Source: Nitrososphaerales archaeon (GTDB taxonomy: Archaea; Thermoproteota; Nitrososphaeria; Nitrososphaerales; UBA213). From it: a stretch of DNA of 32,896 bases. The position numbers and the translations under genes are program-made. Position 1 is the stretch's first letter; each line of letters starts with the position of its first letter. The notes beneath the pieces were generated by a model. It saw nothing but the letters and a program-made list of their open reading frames with translations, did not search any database and was not told the origin of the DNA. Below, piece by piece: positions 1-8,333 of this stretch. Location: assembly GCA_038868975.1 (NCBI GenBank), contig JAWCSA010000008.1:1-32896 (forward strand), in the 5' to 3' direction.

Positions 1-1
1 G

Positions 2-289
2 TTCCCCAGTATGATACTCTTCATGGACAAGGCGAGGCAGCACTACAGGTCTAAGATAGTTAAGGAGTATCTGGAGAAGAATGAAGATACGATAAGGGTT
101 GTATGGTTCCCGAATGCTTCTCCCGAGTTCAGTGCTGTAGAAGAGTGTTGGAGGCAGGGCGAGAAGGATCTGCTTCACTGCATATTCTATGACAGGTTCA
201 CGGATCTGAAGGGAAGTATAGCTGAATACTACAGGACGAAGAGGTTCAGGCTGAGCATAGTAAGGTATCTTCTTAGGGAAGCAGTGTAG
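2..289 (+). CDS. IS630-family transposase, C-terminal part cut by the window edge
   Basis: This is the last ~95 codons of a DDE transposase of the IS630/Tc1-mariner superfamily. The frame is open to the left edge, so the ATG at 11 is an internal Met, not the start. FMDKARQHYRSK matches the second catalytic Asp block of the family (usually hDNa..H), and SAVEECWRQGEKDL matches the third block (usually NPIE..W...K) with the catalytic Glu. The N-terminal HTH region and first Asp lie outside the window. The visible part has no frameshift, so the element may be intact. The family call rests on motif spacing and the WFPNASPEFSAVEECW stretch. Neighbouring DNA downstream holds no gene for ~590 nt. Confidence 0.85.
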   Translation, partial: FPSMILFMDKARQHYRSKIVKEYLEKNEDTIRVVWFPNASPEFSAVEECWRQGEKDLLHCIFYDRFTDLKGSIAEYYRTKRFRLSIVRYLLREAV

Positions 290-879
290 CAACCAAAGAG
301 GTGCGGACATTCATCCATAGCAGTGACTATCGATAGTTGTGCGTGATACAATCCAACTATCTATGAATCAACTTACCATAATGATGATTGTGTCATGAAA
401 AAGCCGATATCGCTACAACGGGCATAGTTCTTTACTCTTCTACAATTCACAGATCGTGAACTTAGGTTGGTCGGTATAGATACAGCAAAATTTGGATAAA
501 TCGATAACTTGGAGTTAATTTTACCAATCCTTTGATCCATAGCTTCTGCAAGCTTAGCCCACATTTGTGCATAGATTGTAGGATTCGATAAGGTCAAGTT
601 AGCAAAATTACTATAGATGCTTTTCTACATTCATGAGTCACCCATGTTGGAATTGTAACTATATTGTGGAATATTTGCCATGTTAGACTGAATGTATTTG
701 GGCCACGTTCGTTATACTCAATTATATCACTGGAACTATTGACACTGCTGCAAAATCCTTGCTATTGTAATCATAAAGTTATTCTATATTTATACAAGAA
801 TGGAGAAGAACTGAAAATGACGTCGTCTTGTCAGTTCATTTAACCCTTTGCTATCTTATGCTTAAACTCGAATGCTTTT
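290..879. other. Gene-poor stretch after the transposase
   Basis: About 590 nt of AT-rich DNA in which I see no convincing gene. The only sizeable open frame is a 74-codon minus-strand frame (373-597) opening with TTG. It has no recognisable domain or clear promoter, and I do not call it. A palindrome and hairpin lie at 326-361 and are listed separately. The right end of the IS630 element must lie somewhere in the first part of this stretch, but the matching left end is outside the window, so it cannot be placed. Confidence 0.5.
326..361. repeat. Palindrome and overlapping hairpin beyond the transposase
   Basis: A perfect 12-bp palindrome ACTATCGATAGT (326-337) overlaps the left arm of a second inverted repeat: GATAGTTG at 332-339 pairs with CAACTATC at 354-361 across a 14-nt loop. 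It lies 37 nt after the transposase stop. It could belong to the element's end, act as a transcription stop, or be coincidental. Confidence 0.45.
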
Positions 880-906
880 ATGGAAATGATATTCCAAATA
901 ATTACA

Positions 907-1329
907 ATGAAAGTTGATAGCGAGAACGGTCTGAAGCGCATTGGTTACGAAAAAACTTCGCATCAGGAACTACCGTACCTGATTCATGCAGGGGCAAATG
1001 TACCATACCTCGTTGGAAAGCATGGCCACACCATAATAGCTGTCGAGCTTAAGAAATTTGGATGGAAGATCAGCCTAGTGAAGAATGATAATGAGAAGTA
1101 TATAGTGGCTAGAAAGGGCAGAGAGGTTTGGGCCATACTTGTCATCACAGCAGAAAGGAGACTGTCCGATGTATTGCGAAATCTAAAGGAGAACATAGAC
1201 AATCAACTAGAGCCTGTTGCTCAAAAGCTTGATGCGATTCCGGTAGTTGCGGTAATTGCCCAGGATAGCGTCGCCTTGATATCCGCGAGATCCCGCACAG
1301 GGTTATCTCCTAGGCACGAGCACGACTAG
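907..1329 (+). CDS. Hypothetical protein, 140 aa
   Basis: I do not recognise this protein. It is a soluble-looking alpha/beta protein with a central basic stretch (KHGHTIIAVELKKFGWKIS), then WAILVITAERRLSD and a helical part (LRNLKENIDNQLEPVAQKL) that could form a short coiled coil. The tail is hydrophobic and then rich in Ser, Arg and His. The frame is open from ATG 880, but a TATA-like CTTTTATG at 875-882 overlaps that codon. It would place transcription start close to the second in-frame ATG at 907, so I choose 907. No membrane segment or metal site is seen. It lies alone, 29 nt before another small unknown gene on the same strand. Probably real, given length and promoter. Confidence 0.6.
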   Translation: MKVDSENGLKRIGYEKTSHQELPYLIHAGANVPYLVGKHGHTIIAVELKKFGWKISLVKNDNEKYIVARKGREVWAILVITAERRLSDVLRNLKENIDNQLEPVAQKLDAIPVVAVIAQDSVALISARSRTGLSPRHEHD

Positions 1330-1358
1330 AAAAGTGAATATGCTACCATTTATCATTA

Positions 1359-1646
1359 ATGCGCATGAATGATAGGCTGAAGGAAATAATCAATGCAAAG
1401 ATAAATGATATCATTAGCAAGCCTGACGAAATTTTCACTATAACCAAGATGGTAAAAGATCTTATTGATGATGAAGAACAAGTTGCCTTTGGTATAGCGC
1501 TGGGAAGGGTCTACAACGCCTTTCATTATCAGACTAGACGCATACTGAAACGAAATGCCACAAAAGAGGAATTCAACGAATTTGTAGAATTACTTTCAGA
1601 AAAGACAGAATCAATCAAGTTGGCTCTGCATAACTATCAGTGCTAG
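1359..1646 (+). CDS. Small helical hypothetical protein, 95 aa
   Basis: Function unknown. The 95 residues are charged and look almost wholly alpha-helical (RLKEIINAKINDIISK, MVKDLIDDEEQVAFGIALGR, EFNEFVELLSEKTESIKLAL), with no membrane segment, no cysteine cluster and no known catalytic motif. The pattern suits a small soluble adaptor or a lineage-specific helical protein. Two in-frame starts, ATG 1359 and ATG 1365, are possible and I cannot separate them. It follows the 140-aa gene by 29 nt on the same strand, so the two may be co-transcribed. The cyclase downstream has its own TATA box. Confidence 0.65.
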   Translation: MRMNDRLKEIINAKINDIISKPDEIFTITKMVKDLIDDEEQVAFGIALGRVYNAFHYQTRRILKRNATKEEFNEFVELLSEKTESIKLALHNYQC

Positions 1647-1679
1647 GATTTGATATGTCTGGTTGCACGCAATTAGATA

Positions 1680-1687
1680 TTTATATC
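1680..1687 (+). promoter_or_regulatory. TATA box of the cyclase gene
   Basis: TTTATATC is centred about 26 nt before the GTG at 1709. This spacing fits a leaderless archaeal transcript and supports the GTG start. The ATG four bases earlier (1705) is in another frame that stops after four codons. Confidence 0.55.
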
Positions 1688-1708
1688 AAATTTCCATAAT
1701 TTAAATGA

Positions 1709-2536
1709 GTGGATTCTAAAGGGAGGAAGAAAGATTCTGAGAGTGGTTTGTCATTGAATGATGAAATTAATTACTCAGAAAGGATGAATAAAGCGAGAGA
1801 AATAATAGATATCACAGAGAGAGAATCATCGAAAATTGTTGACACCAATACATATATTTCAGAAACTCAGGCACGTGTTTGGAAAGCTTTGAAGACCGGT
1901 CTCCAGTTCGAAGCTACTTTAGACAAATCTGAGCGCTACCTTCACAAGCATGTTAATACCAGAAAGAATTTTGTCGTACTTGTTGCTGATCTTGTAGGTT
2001 CTACGAAGATGACACGAACCCTTCCTATAGACAGACTCGCTACAATAATACAGACATTCAGTCAGGAGATGTCCTATGCCATCTTCAATTTTGAAGGGCT
2101 TGTGTTAAAGTATGTGGGCGATGCAATAATAGCGTATTTTCCAGCTGACACGAATTTCTATATGGCATCCGATACAGCAGTAAACTGCGCTAATTCAATG
2201 ATAACTATTTTGCAACAAGGCATAAACCCAATTTTGAATCAGTACGATTATCCTGAGCTGAAGATCAAGATAGGTATAGATGTTGGAGTGCATGCAGTAA
2301 TACAGTATGGTGCAGGCGATAGATCTCATGTAGACATACTTGGTTATGGCATAAGTATGGCAGCAAAGATATCTTCACTAGCGCAACCAGATCAGATAGT
2401 AGTAAGTGAGAGCATCTACAAAGGCATGCATCCGTCTATGAGAACTAGGTTCTCCGAACTACCTTTAGATCCGAGCTGGACGTATATTGATGAAAATACT
2501 GGCGACGTCTATAGATTGTATGCATCTAAAGGATAG
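1709..2536 (+). CDS. Class III adenylate/guanylate cyclase-like protein
   Basis: A 275-aa protein with a helical N-terminal part (residues 1-85) and one class III nucleotidyl cyclase domain (about 87-272). Such domains normally dimerise and convert ATP or GTP to a cyclic nucleotide. Visible family motifs are VADLVGSTK, with metal-ligand Asp94, and LVLKYVGDAIIAYF, with purine-site Lys134 and metal-ligand Asp138. KIGIDVGVH and VDILGYGISMAAKISS follow, with Asp209 at the second base-contact position. The usual transition-state Asn and Arg of the VNxAAR motif read Ser216 and Lys220 here, so activity is uncertain. There is no membrane segment, so it is cytoplasmic. It starts with GTG. No cyclic-nucleotide-binding partner is seen in the window. 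Confidence 0.85.
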   Translation: MDSKGRKKDSESGLSLNDEINYSERMNKAREIIDITERESSKIVDTNTYISETQARVWKALKTGLQFEATLDKSERYLHKHVNTRKNFVVLVADLVGSTKMTRTLPIDRLATIIQTFSQEMSYAIFNFEGLVLKYVGDAIIAYFPADTNFYMASDTAVNCANSMITILQQGINPILNQYDYPELKIKIGIDVGVHAVIQYGAGDRSHVDILGYGISMAAKISSLAQPDQIVVSESIYKGMHPSMRTRFSELPLDPSWTYIDENTGDVYRLYASKG

Positions 2537-2569
2537 AGATAAAAACGGGCGCTTCTTTAATTACCTAAA

Positions 2570-3409
2570 ATGACCAAGCTGCACCTAATATTTTCCATAC
2601 TTTTAATTTCAATCCTTATAGGCGTACCGTTCATGCATGCATATAGCCAAGTTGCATTATTGAAGATAAATGAGATCGAACTTAACCCAGCGGGTGCAAT
2701 AGCAGGGAATCAATGGATTGAGCTTTACAATCCGAGCAATACGTTGCTGGATCTTAGTGGGTTCTTGATAAAGAGCACAAAACTTGGTAGAACTATACCA
2801 ATTCCATCGGGTTTCGTTATAGAGCCCAATGGATACCTTGTCATCCCTTTCCAAACTAGAGTTTTTGATGAAAAGGGAGAGTCAATTGTTCTCCTGACGC
2901 CAGACTCGGTAGAAATTACAAGAACACCTATCCTTGCTGATGAATTCGATGATGACAGGACATGGCAGAGATTTCCCAACGCAATTGATACAGGTAACAT
3001 GACAGATTGGAGTTTCAGAAATTCCACATTTGGGATCACAAATGGTTTTCCCGTCGTAAGGCCAAATTTCACTGCTTCTGAACCGATATTTGTAGATCAG
3101 CAGGGAAACAAGGTAGGTTCCTTCCTTCAAGGTCAGATGGCTGGAATACGTACAGAAATTATAAACAAGTTTACAGACGAACGAACCTTTGCCTACATAA
3201 TTCAGGTAAAGAATGAGGAGGGATTTCCTGTATTTATAGCATGGATCGAAGACATAATAATACCACCAAATAGGAGTCTCAAACCTACCGTATTCTTTCT
3301 AGCGGAAAACAGAGGGGAATATACAGTCGATGTATTCATATGGAGAAGCATGACATTGACCGATCCTCTAACCCCACCAACACATGGTCTGATAAGGGTC
3401 GCAGGTTAA
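2570..3409 (+). CDS. Secreted lamin-tail-domain protein
   Basis: A 279-aa exported protein. Residues 1-26 form a Sec signal peptide: basic MTKLH, a hydrophobic core, and likely cleavage after HAYS. Residues ~30-150 match the lamin-tail domain (LTD), an Ig-like beta fold, with the hallmark INEIELNP, WIELYNPSN and LDLSGFLI stretches and a later WQRFPNAIDTGNMTDW. Residues ~185-279 look like a second beta-sandwich ending in YTVDVFIWRSMTLTDP, a tail common in exported thaumarchaeal proteins. There is no C-terminal membrane anchor or sorting signal, so it is probably released or held by partners. A TATA-like ATAAAAAC (2539-2546) lies about 27 nt before the ATG. The exact role is unknown; LTDs often accompany surface or nuclease proteins. 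Confidence 0.8.
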   Translation: MTKLHLIFSILLISILIGVPFMHAYSQVALLKINEIELNPAGAIAGNQWIELYNPSNTLLDLSGFLIKSTKLGRTIPIPSGFVIEPNGYLVIPFQTRVFDEKGESIVLLTPDSVEITRTPILADEFDDDRTWQRFPNAIDTGNMTDWSFRNSTFGITNGFPVVRPNFTASEPIFVDQQGNKVGSFLQGQMAGIRTEIINKFTDERTFAYIIQVKNEEGFPVFIAWIEDIIIPPNRSLKPTVFFLAENRGEYTVDVFIWRSMTLTDPLTPPTHGLIRVAG

Positions 3410-3460
3410 ATAGTATAAATTTATTTAAGTGATGCCAGATCAAGTTGGCGTTGAGTACAA

Positions 3461-5587
3461 ATGAGCTATGAGATTTTTCTTGCACCAAAGTCCATTGCTG
3501 TAGTAGGGGCTTCAGAAAGACCAGGCACAGTTGGCAAGGCAATAATTTCAAACATCTTGAACGGTTACAAAGGTGAGGTCTTCCCTATTACACCTTCACA
3601 TGAATCTGTCTTTGGAAGGAAGGCTTACAAGAGCGTAATGGATGTTCCTAACCACATAGACCTTGCCGTTGTAGTAACTCCAAGCAAGATCGTGCCAGCG
3701 GTCATGGAAGAGTGTGGAAAGAAAGGCATAAAGGGTGCAATAATAATCACGGCAGGCTTCAAGGAGGTTGGGGGGGAAGGCGAGGTATTACAAAATCAAG
3801 TAGCAGAGATAAGTAGGAAATATGGAATAAGAATAATTGGACCAAACTGTCTGGGTGTGATGAACCTTTCTCCGGAGACAATGATGAATTCTACATTTCT
3901 CAAGATCACGCCAAAGACTGGCAACATTGCGTTGATATCACAGAGCGGCGCTATCTGTGCTGCGCTTGTGGAGGACGCGGTTGCGCAAGACATAGGGTTC
4001 TCTGCAGTCATAAGTATTGGCAACAAAGTTGATATGAACGAAACAGATCTACTGGCAATGCTTGAGAACGACGAACATACGCGAGTTATCGTCATGTATC
4101 TGGAAGATATTAGCGATGGCAGAAGGTTCATCGATACATGTAGAAGAATTACCAAGGAATCGAAATACAGAAAGCCTATACTTGTATTGAAAGCTGGCAG
4201 AACGCCGGAAGGCGCAAGAGCGGCGATGTCACACACTGGTGCCTTGATGGGAGCAGATGAAGTTTATGATGCGATCTTCAGACAAGCAGGCGTTATACGA
4301 GTTGACGGAATGCAGGAGTTGTTTGATTACGCAACTGCATTCGCAAAGCAACCACTTCCTGGGGAAGGGGTGGTAATAGTTACTAATGCAGGGGGTCCTG
4401 GAATAATTTCCACAGACGCTCTTTCAAAGCTTGGGTTAAAGATGTCAAACATAGAAGATATAAGACCACAGATCAACCAGATGATACCTTCTTACGGATC
4501 ATCCCGCAACCCAGTCGACATTGTTGGCGATGCCGATTTCAATAGATTTGAAAATGTCTTGAATATAGTTCTTGATCATCCAAACTGTGGAGCTGTCGTG
4601 GTAATGTGTACGCCTTCAGCAACGCTTGATTATGATGGTCTAGCACGTGTAACCGTAAAGATGTCAAAGAGCAAGGGTAAGACTATACTTGCAAGTTTAA
4701 TGGGGCTTGCGGAAGGCACAGAGAACAAGCGAATAATGTCCGAGGGTGGCGTTCCACATTATATGTATGCAGAGCTAGCCATTAGAGCTCTAAAATCCAT
4801 GTATGATTACAAAGCTTGGCTAGGGACACCTAGAAGTGAATCAAAGTCATTCAAGGTAGACAGGGAGAGCGTTGAGCAAGTTTTTAGTAACGTTAAGAAT
4901 CAGAAAAGAACACATCTGCTTGAAGAGGAAGGATATGAGGTTCTGAAGGCATATGGATTTCCTACTCCTAAAAGCATTCTTGCAAAGGATGAGGAAGAGT
5001 GCGCAAAAGCTGCACAACAGATAGGATACCCCATTGTTTTGAAAATAGCATCTCCTGATATAATACACAAGTCAGATGCTGGAGGTGTGAAGGTCAACCT
5101 ATCTAATGAACAGGAAGTCAGGAACGCATATAGGAGCATAATGTCTAGTGCTAAGAGCTATAAATCTGACGCCACGATCTTAGGGGTGCTAGTGCAGGAA
5201 CTTGTAAAGGGAGGAAAGGAGACGATAATTGGCGCGAAACAGGATCCGAAATTCGGGCCCTTGGTGATGTTTGGTATGGGAGGAATATATGTTGAAGTAC
5301 TTAAAGATGTAGTATTCAGACTTGCACCAATAAATGAATTTGAAGCCAAGGACATGGTCGAGTCTGTAAAGACAAGTAAATTGTTGAAGGGAGTTAGAGG
5401 GGAGAAGCCTTCAGATGTTGATGCTTTGGTGGATTGTCTTCTTAGACTATCACAGCTGGTTATGGATTTTCCTGAAATAACGGAATTTGATATGAATCCT
5501 TTGCTTGTGTTGGAAGACGGAAAGGGATGCAGAGCCGTTGATGTAAGGATAGGTCTCTCTGACGGATCCAAAGCCGCAGTTTCATAA
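3461..5587 (+). CDS. 4-hydroxybutyrate-CoA ligase (ADP-forming), acyl-CoA synthetase family
   Basis: A 708-aa fused alpha-beta NDP-forming acyl-CoA synthetase. Order: CoA-binding Rossmann domain (1-130, AVVGASERPGTVGKAI), ligase-CoA domains (about 150-450), then an ATP-grasp domain (about 480-700, GYPIVLKIASPDIIHKSDAG). The phosphohistidine motif SHTGAL is present (His258, near His257 of the Pyrococcus acetyl-CoA synthetase alpha chain), as is the second relay His in IIHKSDAGGV (His536). Family members make an acyl-CoA from acid, CoA and ATP, releasing ADP. The choice of 4-hydroxybutyrate comes from context: the dehydratase for its product is next, as in the Nmar_0206/0207 pair of Nitrosopumilus. 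ADP formation is what makes the thaumarchaeal cycle energy-efficient. Acetate or 3-hydroxypropionate remain possible alternative substrates. Confidence 0.88.
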   Translation: MSYEIFLAPKSIAVVGASERPGTVGKAIISNILNGYKGEVFPITPSHESVFGRKAYKSVMDVPNHIDLAVVVTPSKIVPAVMEECGKKGIKGAIIITAGFKEVGGEGEVLQNQVAEISRKYGIRIIGPNCLGVMNLSPETMMNSTFLKITPKTGNIALISQSGAICAALVEDAVAQDIGFSAVISIGNKVDMNETDLLAMLENDEHTRVIVMYLEDISDGRRFIDTCRRITKESKYRKPILVLKAGRTPEGARAAMSHTGALMGADEVYDAIFRQAGVIRVDGMQELFDYATAFAKQPLPGEGVVIVTNAGGPGIISTDALSKLGLKMSNIEDIRPQINQMIPSYGSSRNPVDIVGDADFNRFENVLNIVLDHPNCGAVVVMCTPSATLDYDGLARVTVKMSKSKGKTILASLMGLAEGTENKRIMSEGGVPHYMYAELAIRALKSMYDYKAWLGTPRSESKSFKVDRESVEQVFSNVKNQKRTHLLEEEGYEVLKAYGFPTPKSILAKDEEECAKAAQQIGYPIVLKIASPDIIHKSDAGGVKVNLSNEQEVRNAYRSIMSSAKSYKSDATILGVLVQELVKGGKETIIGAKQDPKFGPLVMFGMGGIYVEVLKDVVFRLAPINEFEAKDMVESVKTSKLLKGVRGEKPSDVDALVDCLLRLSQLVMDFPEITEFDMNPLLVLEDGKGCRAVDVRIGLSDGSKAAVS

Positions 5588-5590
5588 AGC

Positions 5591-5604
5591 ATTTATATAT
5601 TATA
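5591..5604 (+). promoter_or_regulatory. TATA box of the dehydratase gene
   Basis: ATTTATATATTATA sits in the 43-nt gap between the ligase stop and ATG 5631. The dehydratase therefore probably has its own promoter in addition to any read-through from the ligase gene. Confidence 0.55.
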
Positions 5605-5630
5605 AATGTGAACATTTGATAGGATGCCAG

Positions 5631-7184
5631 ATGCCAATAAGAAATGGCGCAGAGTACATTGAGAGCTTACGCGGGCGTAAACTCAAGGTCTATCTATTTG
5701 GTGAGTTGGTCAAGGAACCCGTAGATCACCCCCTTATACGCCCTTCTATTAATGCAGTTGCAGCTACCTATGACCTTGCAGTTGAAAACCCTGAACTTGC
5801 CACCGCATACTCTTCAATTTCTGGGAAGAGGGTAAACAGGTTTTTGCATATAACAGAAAGTGTTGATGACGTTGTTTTACAGAATAAAATGCAGAGAAAA
5901 CTTGGACAGCTGACGGGAACCTGCTTCCAACGCTGTGTTGGCATGGACGCACTTAACTCGCTTTTTTCTGTCACATACGAGATAGATGAAAAGTATCGCA
6001 CGAATTACTATCAACGTCTTAGGGATTTTATCAGGTATGTTCAGGACGAGAACCTAGTTATTGGTGGAGCAATGACAGATCCTAAAGGAGATAGAAGCAA
6101 GGGACCGTCTGAACAAGAGGACCCTGATGTATTTGTACATGTGATAGAGAAGACGCAGGATGGCATTGTGATTCGAGGTGCAAAGGCGCACCAGACTGGC
6201 TGCATAAACTCTCACTGGATAATAGTAATGCCTACGATGAGGCTTACAGAGAAGGACAAGGACTATGCAGTTGTATGCGCTGTTCCAGTGGATCATCCTG
6301 GCTTGGTTTACATCTATGGTCGTCAGTCATGTGATACTAGAGCCATGGAAGGTGGGGAGATCGATCAGGGTAATGCCTTGTTTTCGGGACAGGAAGCAAT
6401 GATTATAATCAACGATGTGTTTGTTCCATGGAAACATGTCTTCATGTTTGGAGAAACAGAGTTTGCGGCAGCGCTCGTAGAAAGATTCACAACTTATCAT
6501 AGAAGAAGCTACGTGTGCAAAACGGGTGTCGGCGATGTAATTATAGGCGCAGCATCTGCAATAGCGGATTACAATGGTGTGCCTGACGCTTCACATATTA
6601 GGGACAAGTTGGTGGAGATGACACATCTAAACGAAAGCATCTTTGGAGTTGGCATAGCGTCGTCATACCTGTCATTTAAAACAAGGGCTGGCAACTATCA
6701 GAATGATGATATGCTTGCAAACGTTTGTAAGCACAATGTGACCAAGTTTCCATACGAGCTTGCACGTTTGGCTCAGGATTTGGCTGGCGGTCTTGTAGTA
6801 ACGCTACCATCGGAGAAAGAATTTAAAAGTCCCGAGACTGGGCCGTTGCTCAAAAAATATCTCAGGGGAAGAAAGGGTGTTTCTACAGAGAACAGGATTC
6901 GCATATTACGTTTAATTGAAAATATGACATTGGGTCGCAATGCGGTTGGCTATTTGACAGAATCATTGCATGGTGCAGGTTCACCGCAGGCTCAGAGGAT
7001 ACAGATAGCACGCCAGATGCAGTTAGGATACAAGAGGAAACTCGCAAAGCGACTTGCCGGTGTGAAGGAAGACGAAAGCATTGATGAACTATCGGAAGAC
7101 CAGCAATCTTACTTTAACAGGATATTTAACGTCGACAGTCACAGGACAGCCTCCAAGGTGGGGTCAGAGGTAAATCAGCAGTAA
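5631..7184 (+). CDS. 4-hydroxybutyryl-CoA dehydratase / vinylacetyl-CoA isomerase
   Basis: This FAD and [4Fe-4S] enzyme turns 4-hydroxybutyryl-CoA into crotonyl-CoA in the 3HP/4HB cycle, in the cytoplasm. The 517-aa chain matches the clostridial AbfD family end to end: AEYIESLR, MTDPKGDRS, GAKAHQTG, YGRQSCDTR, GQEA, EMTHLNE, LHGAGSPQAQR. Cluster ligands appear as TCFQRC (Cys98, Cys102) and YHRRSYVC (His290, Cys296). From memory, AbfD has one more residue between its His and Cys. I start at ATG 5631 because MPIRNGAEYIESLR aligns with the family start; the frame also opens at a TTG at 5616. It follows the matching CoA ligase. Oxygen sensitivity is typical of the clostridial enzyme; the archaeal forms are reported to be more tolerant. 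Confidence 0.93.
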   Translation: MPIRNGAEYIESLRGRKLKVYLFGELVKEPVDHPLIRPSINAVAATYDLAVENPELATAYSSISGKRVNRFLHITESVDDVVLQNKMQRKLGQLTGTCFQRCVGMDALNSLFSVTYEIDEKYRTNYYQRLRDFIRYVQDENLVIGGAMTDPKGDRSKGPSEQEDPDVFVHVIEKTQDGIVIRGAKAHQTGCINSHWIIVMPTMRLTEKDKDYAVVCAVPVDHPGLVYIYGRQSCDTRAMEGGEIDQGNALFSGQEAMIIINDVFVPWKHVFMFGETEFAAALVERFTTYHRRSYVCKTGVGDVIIGAASAIADYNGVPDASHIRDKLVEMTHLNESIFGVGIASSYLSFKTRAGNYQNDDMLANVCKHNVTKFPYELARLAQDLAGGLVVTLPSEKEFKSPETGPLLKKYLRGRKGVSTENRIRILRLIENMTLGRNAVGYLTESLHGAGSPQAQRIQIARQMQLGYKRKLAKRLAGVKEDESIDELSEDQQSYFNRIFNVDSHRTASKVGSEVNQQ

Positions 7185-7185
7185 C

Positions 7186-7848
7186 CTATAGCTTATTACC
7201 GCATTGTTCACAAAACTTTGATTCCTTCTCATTCTCGAACCCACACTTGCTACACCTTCCTCTGTGATCTACTGTAGGCTCTCCTTTAGCTTTAACCAGC
7301 ACGATGTCTCCTATCTTCATTATCACATCCCACGGTATCTCTTTCTCTGTCTGCTCTGTGGTAGAGATAACCATTACGATCCTCGATTTGTTATCCCTTA
7401 GGCCTATATCCTTCACAGTTCCAATCAGCGTTGCATTTTCATCATAAACATTCATTCCGATCAAATTTCTTATCGCCACAAAGCCCTCTTGTGCGTATGT
7501 AGAGTTAGTAGAAGGTGAAGATTGCTCGTTTTGCGCTGCGAATCTCTTGTATTGTGCTATTACAGATCCGCATTGCTTGCAAATGTATTCACCCTGTTCC
7601 GATAATGTATAGCCTTTAGCAACCTCTTGGTTTACTTTCTCATACTTAATCTCCGGGCAGCCGTCAAATTCCTTATTACAATTTTTACAGTAATACTGCA
7701 ATATCCTTCGCTCATCTATCCTTCCGACTGCTCCAAGAAACAGATCAGAGCCAGCAAGCCTGCCCTTCTTAATCTCCTCTGCAGTAACGTTAGCAACTAC
7801 GTAACCTCCTGAACCCTTCAGGGTCTTCTTCTCCAATTGATCGCTCAT
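7186..7848 (-). CDS. PRC-barrel protein with three cysteine pairs and C-terminal zinc ribbon
   Basis: 220 aa. The N-terminal third carries CKNC (Cys54/57) and CKQC (Cys90/93), probably one zinc site. A Ser/Thr-rich linker follows, then a PRC-barrel (about 122-188: NLIGMNVYDENATLIGTVKD, KEIPWDVIMKIGDIVLV). A zinc ribbon closes the protein (CSKCG at 199-203, CEQCG at 213-217). PRC-barrels are small beta-barrels known from photosynthetic reaction-centre H subunits and RimM, and in archaea they stand alone with unknown roles. A TATA box 26 nt before ATG 7848 favours that start over the ATG at 7857. The gene is divergent from thioredoxin and convergent with the dehydratase, 1 nt apart. Cytoplasmic; role unknown. 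Confidence 0.8.
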   Translation of the reverse strand: MSDQLEKKTLKGSGGYVVANVTAEEIKKGRLAGSDLFLGAVGRIDERRILQYYCKNCNKEFDGCPEIKYEKVNQEVAKGYTLSEQGEYICKQCGSVIAQYKRFAAQNEQSSPSTNSTYAQEGFVAIRNLIGMNVYDENATLIGTVKDIGLRDNKSRIVMVISTTEQTEKEIPWDVIMKIGDIVLVKAKGEPTVDHRGRCSKCGFENEKESKFCEQCGNKL

Positions 7849-7869
7849 AGTATTCATTCTACAAAGGTA

Positions 7870-7909
7870 CTTAAAAATTGATCAAACGACAATGTTAAGG
7901 TATATAACT
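7870..7909. promoter_or_regulatory. Divergent promoter pair (PRC-barrel gene / thioredoxin)
   Basis: ATTTTTAAG on the minus strand (7870-7878) lies 26 nt before the PRC-barrel start at 7848. On the plus strand GTATATAAC (7900-7908) lies ~30 nt before thioredoxin ATG 7935. The two TATA boxes are only ~30 nt apart, so a bound regulator could affect both genes. Confidence 0.5.
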
Positions 7910-7934
7910 TACGTCAAGATGTATAGTGATAGAT

Positions 7935-8267
7935 ATGGGTAACGTAGACGTAACATCTTCAAAGACGTGGAGCAAGGACGTTGTCCAGTCACAAATGCCT
8001 GTACTGGTTGACTTTTGGGCAGAGTGGTGCGGTCCATGTAGGATGGTATCACCTGTTGTGGATGAACTGGCAAAGGAATACAACGGAAAGGTGAAGTTTC
8101 TGAAGCTGAATGTAGATGAAAATCAGGACATAGCTGCCAAGTATGAGATATTCAGCATCCCAACCCTGCTAGTATTCAAAGGTGACAAGATAATAGGACA
8201 GCATGTAGGCGCTACTTCTAAGGATGTATTGAAGAGATTTATTGAACAGTCAATAAAGAATGCATAG
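7935..8267 (+). CDS. trxA: Thioredoxin
   Basis: A 110-aa classical thioredoxin, a cytoplasmic dithiol-disulfide reductant. The active site WCGPC is present (Cys32, Cys35), preceded by the usual VDFWAEW. The cis-proline loop SIPTLLVFKGD and a complete C-terminal helix are also present. Length is normal. The frame can be extended to a GTG at 7926, but ATG 7935 fits the TATA box and family length better. Its reductant (thioredoxin reductase) is not in this window. It lies between proteins with redox-sensitive-looking Cys4 zinc ribbons, which could be its targets; that is inference from position only. Confidence 0.95.
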   Translation: MGNVDVTSSKTWSKDVVQSQMPVLVDFWAEWCGPCRMVSPVVDELAKEYNGKVKFLKLNVDENQDIAAKYEIFSIPTLLVFKGDKIIGQHVGATSKDVLKRFIEQSIKNA

Positions 8268-8300
8268 CTACCGTTACGCCACAAATTTTTTGTTGGGAGC

Positions 8301-8308
8301 TTTTAAAT
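8301..8308 (+). promoter_or_regulatory. TATA box of the 140-aa zinc-ribbon gene
   Basis: TTTTAAAT is centred about 29 nt before ATG 8334, consistent with a leaderless or near-leaderless transcript. Confidence 0.5.
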
Positions 8309-8333
8309 AGTTTCCACAACTAATTTAGTCTGC

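Noticed and set aside
373-597. 74-codon minus-strand frame with TTG start after the transposase
   Set aside because: No recognisable domain, no good promoter and unusual composition; likely chance in AT-rich DNA.
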